Source: Oreocharis arfaki
Taxonomy: Eukaryota; Chordata; Aves; Passeriformes; Paramythiidae
NCBI GenBank assembly: GCA_013398015.1
Contig: VZRR01003274.1
Location: forward strand, 124,265 to 188,264
Direction of reading: 5' to 3'
DNA length: 64,000 nucleotides
The notes under the pieces: model-generated
The model's database searches: none
What the model was told of the DNA's origin: nothing
What the model saw: only the letters and a program-made list of their open reading frames with translations
Position numbers and translations under genes: made by a program
Shown here: positions 1 to 11,700 of the stretch, in pieces
Layout: each line of letters starts with the position of its first letter
Position numbering within the stretch: the stretch's first letter is position 1

Positions 1-3000
1 TTAATCAAGTATAATTAGAGGGTATAAAATATGCCTGTTTCCAGAGCAGGGAGCCAACCAACGCAGCATGAAGCCATCGTGGGGACTCCAAGCATCTTTC
101 CCACCGCGAACGTGATTTTCCCGGAGCGGAGCCCGGGCAGTAGCTGTGCTTGTTCCCAGCAGCTCTGCTCAAGCTGTCTTCCTGACATGTGTTAGGCTGT
201 ATGTCTGCCACGCAGGAAATAGGGTTTGAAGCTCACAGCCAGGAGCAAAAGCTGAGATTGAGGCTTTAATGAAGCTGGGATTGAGTGGCTAGGGTGGTTC
301 AGTGAAGCAGTAAATGCAAACACATTATCACCTGAGAACTTGCTCCAATTTCACACCAATTAACTAGGAATGAGAGAGGAGGGCTGGGGCTGGCTGCAGA
401 GATGGCTGATAATCCTGTGAATGGGCAGAAATGGCTCGAACGCAGACGCGCTTGTGCCAAAACGAGTTTGTTAGATAACGCCAGCCCCGGCAATTTTGTC
501 TTGGGGAGGGAGCATGTCATTACCGGAGCTGCTTTTATTAGCAAATATTAAAAACATTTGCCGAAATACAGATGCCTGTGAGGGAAGCAGGGGTGGGAAA
601 AGTAATAAAGCAATAGCTGATTATTTTATTTCTCTGCCAATGCGTCATATCACAGGGGAAGTGAAGGGAAAAGGGGAGAGGGAGAAGAGGGATGGGATGT
701 GAAGGACTGTTAGGGCAAAGTCGGCAGCTCATGGAGGGGAATATCCCATCCTCGAGGAGCCCCTCAGGATGCTTAGTTCTGGATTTCAGGTGGGTTTGAC
801 TTCTAATCCACTGCCAGCAGAGGTAGGTCTGAACAGGCCCCCAAAACTCACCTTGGCAGCAGCAACGGGGCCCATCCCCGTCCCCTCCACCCAGGACCCA
901 CTTCACCTTCACTGCATTTTAATATTTGAGTTGTTCCAAATTTTTTCCCTGCTGTGATTATTTCCATTTTAGGAGTTAGGGTGGAAGAAAGGCAGCAGTT
1001 TAGTGGAAGTGCTATTAGATGGATTTCTATGGACTGAATGCTAAAACAAATCCCACCCTCGGTGTGCCAGGTGCCACATCACCCCTCCAGTAACTGCAGG
1101 TTTCAATGTCTGCGAGCAACCAGTCGGATCCTCCAGATCCACACCAGACAGGAGACATCCTGCAACCAGGACACTGGACTGGAGCAAACTCTTGGATGTA
1201 GAAGATATCTCGTTTTCATTTCAAAAAGCATCAGTGATAGAAAGGTTACTGAAAATGCAAAGGCAGGAGCCCCTTGGTTCATGGGTTTCATGGTGACACA
1301 AGGGGCTGGAGAAGATCTCAGGAGAAATCCTGTGTTGTGTGGTGAACTCTGGGGAAGGTCTGTGGCCCAAGAGGGGTCCTCAGTGCTGCCCCAGCTCTCC
1401 TGTGGCAAGGCAGAATCCAGGAAGTTCTGTTACTCCTGGGAGCTGCCTGCCTTGCACTCCAGCAGGGAGCTCCAACAAAATAATTGCAAGAAAGGTGCAA
1501 ACAGAGGAAAAGCAGTAACTGCAATCCTGCCACTCAATATTGAATTACTCCAGGCTACGGGAGGGACAGAGATATTTCCCTTTAAAATCAGGAAAGTGTT
1601 TTCTCTGGTGATGGAAGCTGGATAGCCAGCAAGAGACCAGGACGAACCATAATACACTAAAAAACCCAAGTATGGTGCACCTCACTAAGAGCCAAGGAGA
1701 GTGCTGAGGCTGGCTGCTGCTGCTCATCTCTAAGCAAGGTGGGCCCTGGATGCTCCCTGCCCCACTGTGAGGCTGATTTTCAGCATCCTGCTCACTTCAG
1801 GTCCTCATTCCCTTCTGAATAGATGTGGAAAGGAGGAAAAAGCTGCAGCTTAAATGAGCAAGGGTCAGTAACTGCTGAGCCAGGTGCTGGGGGATTCTTT
1901 CCCCGGGGCAGGTGGAGTGGGGGGGCAGGGGGACGCCTTGTTCCAGTAGTTCCAGCTATGGGAAGTGGAGATCTGTGCTCCTTTTCTGCTTGTGGCATGC
2001 AAACCACTCTCCCAAGCAGGAAAAGCACTTCCAAGTGGCAGATATCCCATTCCATACACAACGGTGCTCCCAAGCCCCGGTGCAAATCCACAGGGCTCTT
2101 CCTGTCCACGCTCTCCAGCCTGTAATTATCTTAAAGGCAACAATTAAAACTATTGAAACACATGTGATGGGTTTAGGGAGCATAGCTTGGCTAATCCCCA
2201 CAAGCATCCCGGAGGAGCGGAAGCGAGGAGTTCCCAGGGTGCTGCTGCTTTGCCGGGCAGGTAGGGACCAAGCAGAGCTGCAGGGCATCAAGCTCAGGGT
2301 GAGGAGGTGGCAGCAGCCTGGTCCCCGGGCAGTGTGGGACCCCAGGAGTCACCCAGGTGGCAGTGACCAGGCTGGGGGAGCTGCAGGAGGGTCCCTCTGC
2401 TCCTCACCCCACCTCAACCCTCCCCAGGGTCACACAGGAAGTCAGCGACAGAAAAGACCCCATCCTCAAAACCTTTTGTTTAAGCTCTGATTGCAAACTT
2501 CAATACCAAAATATTTCATCTTCCTTTTCCCATGTCAGTCTAGGACTCGGCACAGTGAGTCCTGCTCCATTCCCTATGTCAGATACCAAAATACAGCCAT
2601 GTTCAGACACAGCTCCTTCTCACTTCCTCATCCTTTATGCCATTGTTTTATTTCGTGAGCAAAAAGTTCTGCAAATATCTGTGATGCTCTGCTTGACGAG
2701 TCCCAAGGCAAGAGCAGTGAGATGAATAGTGAGGAATTGCATGAAATATTACTGACCTCCTGTGCTCATCACTTTTTAATTTATTTGTTTTTCAGGAATC
2801 ATTATTTTTGCTATTTTTCTGAAAGCATCACTCTACTGGAACCATATTATATGCGATTTTCTACTCTGCTTTCTTTAAGAATTGGTTTCGAACCTGCCCT
2901 AAAAGTGCTGAACCAGCTTTGGGAGCCTGAAAATGCAGGGAACTACAGAGCAAAAAAGAGAACACAAACTCTTTGTTCTCAGTATCTCGTGATCTTAAAG

Positions 3001-5074
3001 TGCTCGGGGTGATCTCAGGGGTGTCAGGGCAAGGACACAGCCACACAGGGCAGCTGCTGGCTGCTCTCTTTTCCAGCCCTCTTGCTCCACTTTTCATCTC
3101 CCCCATACCACATTCTTTTTCTGTGATATGGTGTTTTAAATATTTCTAGAATTTGCAAAATTCCTACATTTTCTTCTTCTCCCAAACTGAAACACAATTT
3201 TAACGATTTGGACTAAAAGTGAGCAATTTTGCTTTTAAAATACCTTTTTTAAGGCTCTTTTTTTTTTCAGTTTCTGCTGGAAAGCTCGTGTTTGCCAAAA
3301 AGAAGAAATCTTTTGATACAATTCAAACAGATTCAAACTCCTTTTAAATTATTTAATTGCTGAATGCCTACTTTCTTCTTTTTCTTTCCTGCTTTTTCCA
3401 CCCCATTTCTCATTTCTAAAATGCAAATAATTGGCAAAAATTCTCTTCTGAGCCACTTTGTTGCTGCTACCACCAACAGCCCCAAAGATGCTCCCAGCCC
3501 TGTGCTCCCCTCACCAGGGAAGGATCCTGCAGAGTGCCCCAGACCCCTTCCTGTGCTCCCAACTCCCTGTGGGTACCCATCCAGCTGCATCAAAAGCACG
3601 GGGCAGACACAGCCATGGGGCTGGGAGGGACAGAAGAACCCACAGCAAATCCAGCCTTGGGTTGACAGGACCTCAAAAGGGTTGTGGCTGTTTTATGAAC
3701 AGTGTGAGGAGTTCTCAAGGCAGAGGAGCATCACCTGGGGTGAGCAAAGTGCTGTGCTGCCCCAAATTGAGGATCCCCTCACAGGCAATGTGTCTGTCTT
3801 ATATTGTCTGTGTATTTATCACACAATTGCTATACATCTGAGGTTATAAATTATACAAATGCATAATTAAATGTTTCCATTCACCAAAAAAAAGGTGTAT
3901 ATGCAGCTGTTGAACACAGAAGCTTTTCTCTCATGGCCCATCCTCTGAGCGAGCTGCATCTTCCCCCACCACTCCCATAAACTGCACGGCAGACAGCCAG
4001 TGTTTCTCCATGTATTTATTGATTAACAGAGCATTTTAGGTAAGTGAAGCCCAGTTGTCTTTAAGGGCAGAAATAATTTGGGCTTAAGTGTCATTCAGTG
4101 TCATGGGCATGTGGCAAATTTTATTTGTGGGTTGCTTTCCATCACGTGAGCACCTGACATTTAATTTGCATTTCTAGAGGGCTTTAGTCTGTTTTAAGTT
4201 GGGAAAGGGAGAAAGCAGCAGGGCTGGTGGGCGCTCCAGTTTCCCTGAGCAGCAGACCCTCAGCTGGGAGATTAATACTGACCAGAGGAGCAGCACAGGG
4301 ATGGGGATTTATGGCAGTGCCTGGTTTTTCACCGCAAGAGCGAAAAAATCTGGGGAAACCAAGAAGCAAGTGAGGGGATGTAATCCTGCCTCCAGATCCT
4401 CAGATCAAAATGTTCATAAGGCAACAATGATGAATGCAGCAGAGTGATGTTCAGCAGCCTGTGTAGCCCAGAGATCAAACAAAGTGATCTCCTCTGCCTT
4501 TAAAATGTATGAAGCTGCAAGATCTTAAGGGCAAATAAACTTACTTTGATTGCAGGGCTGGGATCTTGGAAGTCACATTCCTTTAATTTCCTTGAGCTGG
4601 TTGCCTTCCCCATGAAGGACATGCACAAGGTGGTGAGTTTTCAATGGAAACTGGTTTTGCCTCATTTTCCACTTCTCTCCTGTTACAAGGAAAGAAGAGC
4701 TCCAGAGGCCTACCTGCCTCTTCCTATGCAGACAGAAAGGGCTGGGTGTCTGTGTTTAATTACAGCCTGAAAGAACTGCATTTAAAAGACAACAGAAAGC
4801 TATTTAATTAATACTTATCATTAGCACACATAGGAATGCCTAGCAGCAAATTGCAACAACAAAGCAATTCCTCTTTACTTTTTTTTCCTTGCACTTTGGT
4901 TAAATAAAAAAAAAATAGGAGTAAACAAATGATTTGCACCACATTGGAGATGACTTTACAGAGTGAGAGTAGTGGGATAGTAGGTATCACCTCAGGAGAG
5001 CAGAGATGTCTAAGAGCAGGCTTCTCCATCTCCAGTTTTTCGATCTCCAGCTCTCTTGGCCAAGAAGCTTATCT

Positions 5075-5104
5075 TCATCCATCCATCTATCTATCTTTCT
5101 ATCT
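5075..5104. repeat. Short (ATCC/ATCT)n tetranucleotide tract
   Basis: An imperfect run of ATCC, ATCT and one TTCT unit, about seven units long. It is a simple microsatellite in intergenic DNA. Confidence 0.7.
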
Positions 5105-7224
5105 CAGCATTTACTCTGGGCTCGTCCCCATGTCTGAGCGCCTACTTGTCTTCATACCTGTCCATAAATTACATGGGGCCCCCAGGGCATTATAAATAAT
5201 AATTCAACTCCTAAACCTTCAGAACTGTTTTAAAGCATTGGCTTATAATTCACCATGTTGTGGGCTCCTCCCAGCTCACAAATGGAGTAGAAGGACGTGA
5301 CAGCCTGGTCAGTGGAGTGATTGCTAAAGATCAATTCCTTGGGTGGCCACGAGCTGGAAGATGGGGATGGACATCGTGACAAAGCACAGGGGAAGGCTGG
5401 ACTGCTCTGCTCATGGGAAATAACATCCTCACCCACAGCTCACTTGGGATTTTATATTCCTCTCAATTTTATCTCAGCCAGAGCAGCAGTCAGCCAGTCA
5501 TCCCATGTCCCCCTTTCATGAACAGACCTCTTGATGACACCATTAATGATCGGAGTGTTGAACCACAGCACAGCTCTGCTGATGGATGAAGTCTCCATGG
5601 GGCACAGAGGCAGATGGCTTAGAGGGTAGACCCCATATGTGGCCCAACAGATCCCAAACCACACCGGGACAGGCACCCCAATCCCTTGTTGGACATGCCA
5701 ACTACAAGTGAGTTCAGCTCAGGGACAGCAAGTTGCTTTGGTACATGTGAGTTATTGAGTACAAACTCCAGCTGAACCATGACCATATTCCTCTATCCCA
5801 ACATGTTGCATTTCCATCTCAAGACATTACTTTCTCCTTGAGGTAAGAGTTAGGAACATGTCCCAGCCATGGCTCTCAGTGGGGGAGCCTGGGGGCCCCC
5901 ATGGGGTATGGTCACTGGTCTGTGGGCATCACTATCTCCTGGATCACATGGATCGGATATGCTTGGGGTCAGGAAGCTGAAACTGGAATTTTTGCTGGAG
6001 AAAAGCAAGAGCAATTGATGTATGAGATAAATCATTTGACAAGCCTGTCCTGGGTTTGTGATCAGCTCTGGAAGGTGTAGGACTAAAATATCACGTGAAG
6101 CTGCATGAGCATGTGAAGCTGCCAGAGCCTGCAGCCACCCATCAGTGTTGGGTGAGGAGGTACCACTTTTTGTGTGACTCCTCCCTCCATTTTCCATCTT
6201 TCCATCAAACCAGGCTCACCTTCCCTCTGAGCCAGAGACCCAAGATGAGCGAGCAGAGCCCCGAGCACCAGTTCTGGGGACAGAGTGGAGCTCCCAGAGT
6301 GAGAGTGGTCACGGATTCCATGGTGCCCGAGCAGGTGGTGGGACACAGCATGCCCACAGGGCCAGGTTCATTCCCACACCCCAGGCACCGGGCTGGCACG
6401 CGTGGCTGTTCATCACCCTCTGCGGGAGCACAGCCCCCCTGCAAGCCAAGCCTGCCTGTGCTCCCTCTGCCTTGGCTCCAGGCATGGAACAGGCTTTTCC
6501 TGCTGTTCTGCTCCAGAGATTGCAGAGAGAGTTTTCATAGTGTCCTGCCCCAAAAAAATCTGGTTTGGGCTGGGGAAAACATAGCATCCTCACCCCATAA
6601 GGGTATCCTCAGAGATGGTTGAGAATTAAACTCCTTTTCACCCTGCAACGAGTCTGGACCCTTTACTCATCCTACTGCTTGGGGGCACTGGGATGGGAGC
6701 ATGGAAGGTATTCGTCACGCTTTCTGCTTGCAAAACACAACGGGATTTTGGCGGGCTGCAAGTCCAGCCCCAGTCACCCCATCCTTCACAGGGTTCCCCA
6801 GTGAGGGGTTGGGGTCTTGCCCCATGCCCTCCTGCCCCCTCCTCCCACTCTGGTCCTGACCAGCCAGCCAGGTTTGCAACCTCTCACTTGGATGCAGACC
6901 TGGGTGCAATTTCGGGCCTCTCCCCTCTCGCAGAGTCTCTTAAGCTACGATTAAGGGCTAAATTACAGCTGGGCAGCCATCCCTGGCTGAGAACTGCCAG
7001 ATTTGGGGAGGCAGCTGTTAAAGACATTGGGGCCCAATGAGTGAGCATAATATCGGCATCAATGAAATAGGAAGTTGATAATGGGGGCCAAATGGGATCG
7101 AGAAGTTTCTTATTGCCACTCCCAGTGATGTCCTGCACCACCCCCAGTGCAAAGCCATCCTTTGGGGCAGGGTTATTTGTGAGGATGAAGCTGTTGCTTA
7201 AATAAGAGGTATTTTGCTGGTTTG

Positions 7225-7251
7225 ACTCTTCAAGAAGAGTGAATGACGTCG
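7225..7251. promoter_or_regulatory. Palindromic TTCAAGAA element next to a CRE-like site
   Basis: ACTCTTCAAGAAGAGT at 7225-7240 has 7-bp inverted arms around a central AA and contains TTCnnGAA, the heat-shock-element arrangement. TGACGTCG, a CRE-like motif, follows at 7244-7251. Both lie about 1.1 kb beyond the THNSL2 3' end. The motifs are seen in the sequence; regulatory function is inference. Confidence 0.25.
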
Positions 7252-8314
7252 CCATGAAACATCGTTCCTGCACCCCACCACCATTTTCCTCCCAGCTGCT
7301 CGATCCATGCACGTAGAGCTGTTAGCATCAAAAACATCCAAGCGCTGTGGTTTTTACATCATTCTCAGCTAAGCTGTTTCCCTCATCCCTGTTAATTGGG
7401 ATGGGGCAGCATCAGACCCCACCCTGGAGGAGGCACAGGTCCCTCCTCTCCTGCAGGGTTTTGGTGGGATGGAAGGAGGTGGCACGGGGCCGGCTGTGCC
7501 AGAGGGAGCAGAGGGAAAGGCTGCCTGGGTGCCAGCAAGGCAGCCTGCAGCCCAGGCCAAGCTTCCCACTCTTCCCACATGTTCTGCAACATCCCAAGCT
7601 GAATCATTTCACAGAATTTACTTTTACCCTGTTAAATGCCACTAAACCTTCAAATTAATCCTCCCATTACAGGACTTCCTTTGATGTCAAAGGGGGAATT
7701 TTTTTTTGATGGCAAAGGGGGATTTTTCCCTCCTGGTATAATTATTCCTATTTTTCTTCCCCCTTTTTTAGGCACAAGAGATTCCTGCCAGATGCATGAC
7801 TTGTGGAGGCAGCTCCCACACAAGGTATTTATATATTTATATGTATATGATGAGAATGTGGTATTGAAAGACCCGAAGTTTCAGGCAGAAGATAAGGGGA
7901 ATTTCCCATTTCCTACTTGTTACAGTGGAAGTTGCCTGGGAAGAGTCTGCAGCAGGACTAGGACCAAAAGCTGTGAGATACAGCACTGGAAAGTAGCTCT
8001 TTAAGACAAGCATGTCCAGGGAAAACATCTGCTATTTAACACAATCACAGAACAAGTTTCAGTGCCTGGGAATGATCCCTGGAACTGCTTAAATTACAGG
8101 GATGGGTACAGCGGATCCACTCCACTCTTGCATGCATTTCCTGTTGAGCATCTTGGGTGCAACTGGGATTTGATGAACATCCCAGCAGAGAGCCAGAATC
8201 ACTAGATAATGCTCAAGAAGCAGGCAGCTGTGGGTAGTGCTAAGGAAGCTTTCTGTAACAGCCAGTAACGGTGGAACAGCCAGGTTTACTCAGAGTTTCA
8301 ATCAGTTTTTGTGA

Positions 8315-8320
8315 TTTATT
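8315..8320 (-). terminator. THNSL2: Candidate THNSL2 poly(A) signal
   Basis: TTTATT on the plus strand reads AATAAA on the minus strand, about 200 bp past the THNSL2 stop codon at 8518-8520. It is the first canonical hexamer downstream, which would give a 3' UTR of roughly 220 nt. Confidence 0.55.
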
Positions 8321-8517
8321 AGGAAAAAGGGGATACAACTGCAGTGCTCTTTACTGAAAATGTTATGAGATAATCCACGTAATTCAACAGGGAAGTGCAT
8401 TCTTGCTAATAAATCATTGCATGGAGACTCTCAGCGTAACACAGGGCTTTCCTGGAGCTGGAGAATGAGTGCTGGGAGGCATTGTGCAGCTGTGCCCCGT
8501 AGATCAGGTCTGTGTGA

Positions 8518-8770
8518 CTACCTGCCCAGTGATCCACCCCTGCGCTGCGGTGCAAACTGACCCGCCTGTGCCTCCCATTGCTGTGACACAGCTTCAATCT
8601 GGCCCCGGAGCACCTGTGCCCAGTCCTGTCCCCGCTCCAGGGGAGTGGATCTGGTCTCCATCGCTGTCAGGGCAGTGATTTCAGGGGGGATCTGGGGAAC
8701 CAGGTTGGCTCGGAGCACAGCATCCTGAAATTTGGCTGCAGAGGCTGGAGCAAAGCAACATCGGGGGATG
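8518..8770 (-). CDS. THNSL2: THNSL2 last coding exon, residues 406-489
   Basis: The acceptor is CCTTTCCAG|C and the stop is TAG at 8520-8518. It encodes IPRCCFAPASAAKFQDAVL and a C-terminal tail ending GGSLGR, a few residues longer than the mammalian tail as I remember it. The tail beyond the QQWEAQ segment is the least conserved part. Confidence 0.93.
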
Positions 8771-11700
8771 CTGGAAAGGAAAGAAAAGCAAGAAAACTTT
8801 GGGTGTAAGCAAGCCCTGAGCTGGAGAGGCTGCAGGAACAAGGGCACTCCCTACCTGTGTGGCCGTAAGTAGTGGTAGTGAGCAGCCACAGCAGAGTGGG
8901 GGCACAGCAGGTACTGGTTCTCCTCCCAGCAGCGTCGCATGGCTCCCACAATGTCCTCATCAGAGGCCGAGCACGATCCCAGGGTCTCAGAGAGCTGTGG
9001 GAAACAGGGAGCCTTGCACAGGACATCGCCACAAAACGCGTTCCCAGCGGGGTTTGTGCCACAGGCACGCAGCAAAGCAGGTGGAAATTGGGAGGCTGGA
9101 GGATGGGTTTCCCCAGAGACTGAAGGAAAATGGGTTGCTGCTGCAGCTGGGGGATGAGGCTCTGCTGGAAAAAGCCACAGGGATAGAGTGTGGGCAAGGG
9201 GTTTCCATTCACAGGTGCTGCGAGTGTGAGTGGACAGGAGCCAAGACTCAGCTCCTCAGCTTTGTGCTGCTATTTCCATGCTCTGAGGGAGCTTCTGAGG
9301 ACTTGTAAAATCCACCTCACTGTAATAGCTCTTCTTGCTTTTAGTAATACAATTTTTTAGTATTTATCTTTCTGCAACACAAGCAGGAGTGGGCACTGGG
9401 CAAAGGCTGCTCTGTGAGGGACAGCGCATGGGAAATTGGATAGGAAAAGGTAAGACTTTGCATCTGGCTCTCTCACAATTCAAATATTTGGTTTTCTCTT
9501 GTATCTCTCTCTCTGCTTTGTGTTTGTGCTCCCCTCTGCTGTAACAGCAAAGCTGAACTGCACCAAACTCAGCAGACCCACTCCCAAACACCCATTTTGT
9601 GCCAGCATCCACTGCACGATCCTTCGGTGCATGGCCAAGGATGGGGTAATTTCATATGCTACCTAAATAGCTGCAGGCAATTTTTAAGTTAGTTTGGTGA
9701 ACAAAAAAGAGCCTGCTTTCAGAAAAAAGAGATTATAAAGGGGTTTTTAACTTGTCCATGCACACAGATTGATATAACTTCTGTTCTGGTCTCACACTCA
9801 AGTTTTTGGTTGGACACTCTCCACTATGATTTTTTTATTCTGAAAATGAGTTGAAAACACCTGGTTACAGTAATTCTCCTTACACATACACACGTACAGT
9901 GTTCTGTGTGTGAGGAACTGACCTTTCTGTGCAAATCCTCTGGCAGCTTCAGCCTTTTTGAGATGTTGAATTGCTCCATCAGCGTTTTTATCAGGTGGCT
10001 GTCAGAGCCCGAGAGCAGCCAGAGGATCCTCTCCACATTGTAAGGCTCCTGGGATAACAAGGCAATAGATGAGGAAATCCAAGCACCTGTCCCAGGGGGA
10101 GAGAATCCCTGTGGATTCTCTGATATCAGTAGGGCTGAGGTCCTACCGCTGGGTTTTTATTGGTGGAAGCCGGGGTGGGCTTTTTGTCTTCCCTATGCTC
10201 ACCTACATCCCAAGACAAGTCTTCGGGAACACAATGTCTTTTGAACCTCTGACCTGTCAGAGCAGTCTGACAGTGACCATCAGATTAAAACAGAAAATGA
10301 AGGCATGACTGATGGATCAACAGCGTGACCACATCTGTACCATCGCCATGAGGAGCCCAGGCTAATAACACACTGTGTATTGGAGAACCAGAAATATCCA
10401 GCTGTTTACTCAGTGTTGCAGATGCTGCTGTGAGTCATCCAGCTCCTGCGTGACTTAATGAGACACCCAGCTCGCTGTAGGGCTGGCTGATAATCTTCAT
10501 GAACTTATAGGGCACATATAGGGCCCAACTGGCCTGTACGGCTGTGTAGCAATCAGCATTGCAACACTGCAGCAGAACTCTGTGCAAGACCATACAGGAG
10601 GGTCCCAATTTTTCTTTGCCCCGTCTCATTCCTGTATGCTTACAAGCACGAAGTAGCATTCATCCAGGTGGTTTGGCTGAGATACCTTGTAGAGACAGAC
10701 AGGACAAGGGGCACCAACTTAAAGAGTCCTCATTTCACCTCCTGGATGCTGGGTTTGGATGAACTCTTCATAACTTTTAGCAGCTGACAGCTCCTGTGAC
10801 CTTTTGTCACTCCACCCTGCCCTACCTTGTCGAGTCATCAGGACTTACTCAGCCTTTTGTGTTGTTATCTGGGTGTCTTATGGCCCCAGTTCTGTTCTTC
10901 ATCTTCCCACCATCATCTGCCAGAGCCTCCAGCCTCTAATCTTCAGTCTAGTCTGGGTGTACCCTGCTCTTTGCTCTAGGCTGTCCCCTGGTTTAGGCTG
11001 TCCTGAGAAGATACAGGTCAGGATTTCCATGACCTGCTCCCAGAGAGGTCTCCAACACTGTGCTCCTGACACCCCCTCTCCTGTCCTTCTTTCTGCTACT
11101 CCCACATCCTTCCCACATTTCCCCTTCATCCTTCATTCCCACCAGCCTTATGGTTTCCATTACAGATTACTATGTTGACACCAGTAAGTCGAACTAGGCC
11201 AGGACACTGGTCCAAGTACCAGCCTCACCATCTGAGTAAGGCTTTTGCTTCTGTCCCATGCCACCAGAGTTCTCCACGAGAATGCTGCGGCCCAGTTTGG
11301 AGGATGGGTCATGGTGAGGACAAAGTTTGGGCATGTGGGCATGAGCTGTGTGGTGCTTCCTGACCTTAGGGACAGAGAACAGTCCCTACTTTGCTTTAGG
11401 TGCTGCAAAGACACAGCATTAGCTGTGATTGTCCCTGGATTGCCCCTCACAAAGCTCATCCACACCAGACTTTCTGCTTCACCTTCAGCTCTTCAGGCAG
11501 CACCTAACAGGTAAGTTTTCTCTGCTTTACCTTAGTCTGCAGAAGCCGCAACCTAAAGAGGCTGTGCACTCTCCATCCTTGAACGTTTCCAACACCCAAA
11601 TGGACAATGCCCTCAGCAACCCTGTCTGACCTCAAGGCTTACCCTGCTTTAGACAGGTCCCAACCAGAGACCTCCTGAGTTACCCTCCAGAACAAATGGT

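Larger units (their letters stand above)
1..8314. other. Intergenic region downstream of THNSL2
   Basis: No gene is recognised. Open frames up to about 195 codons occur (for example 1038-1625 and 1912-2490), but they show no family resemblance, no splice structure and no codon signature, and they overlap other chance frames. The sequence alternates AT-rich and moderately GC-rich stretches. Two stretches read like possible regulatory DNA, 440-700 and 6930-7260, and are described under findings. A short tetranucleotide tract lies near 5075. By human synteny the next gene beyond this edge might be FOXI3, but nothing of it is seen here. Confidence 0.6.

Noticed and set aside
1038..1625. Plus-strand frame of 195 codons
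   Set aside because: No family resemblance, no splice or promoter context, and competing frames on the other strand. Judged a chance open frame.
1912..2490. Plus-strand frame of 192 codons
   Set aside because: Proline- and arginine-rich translation of GC-rich noncoding DNA with several overlapping frames; no homology recognised.
6095..6622. Plus-strand frame of 175 codons
   Set aside because: No recognisable domain and overlapping frames in the opposite strand of similar length; consistent with chance in GC-rich DNA.
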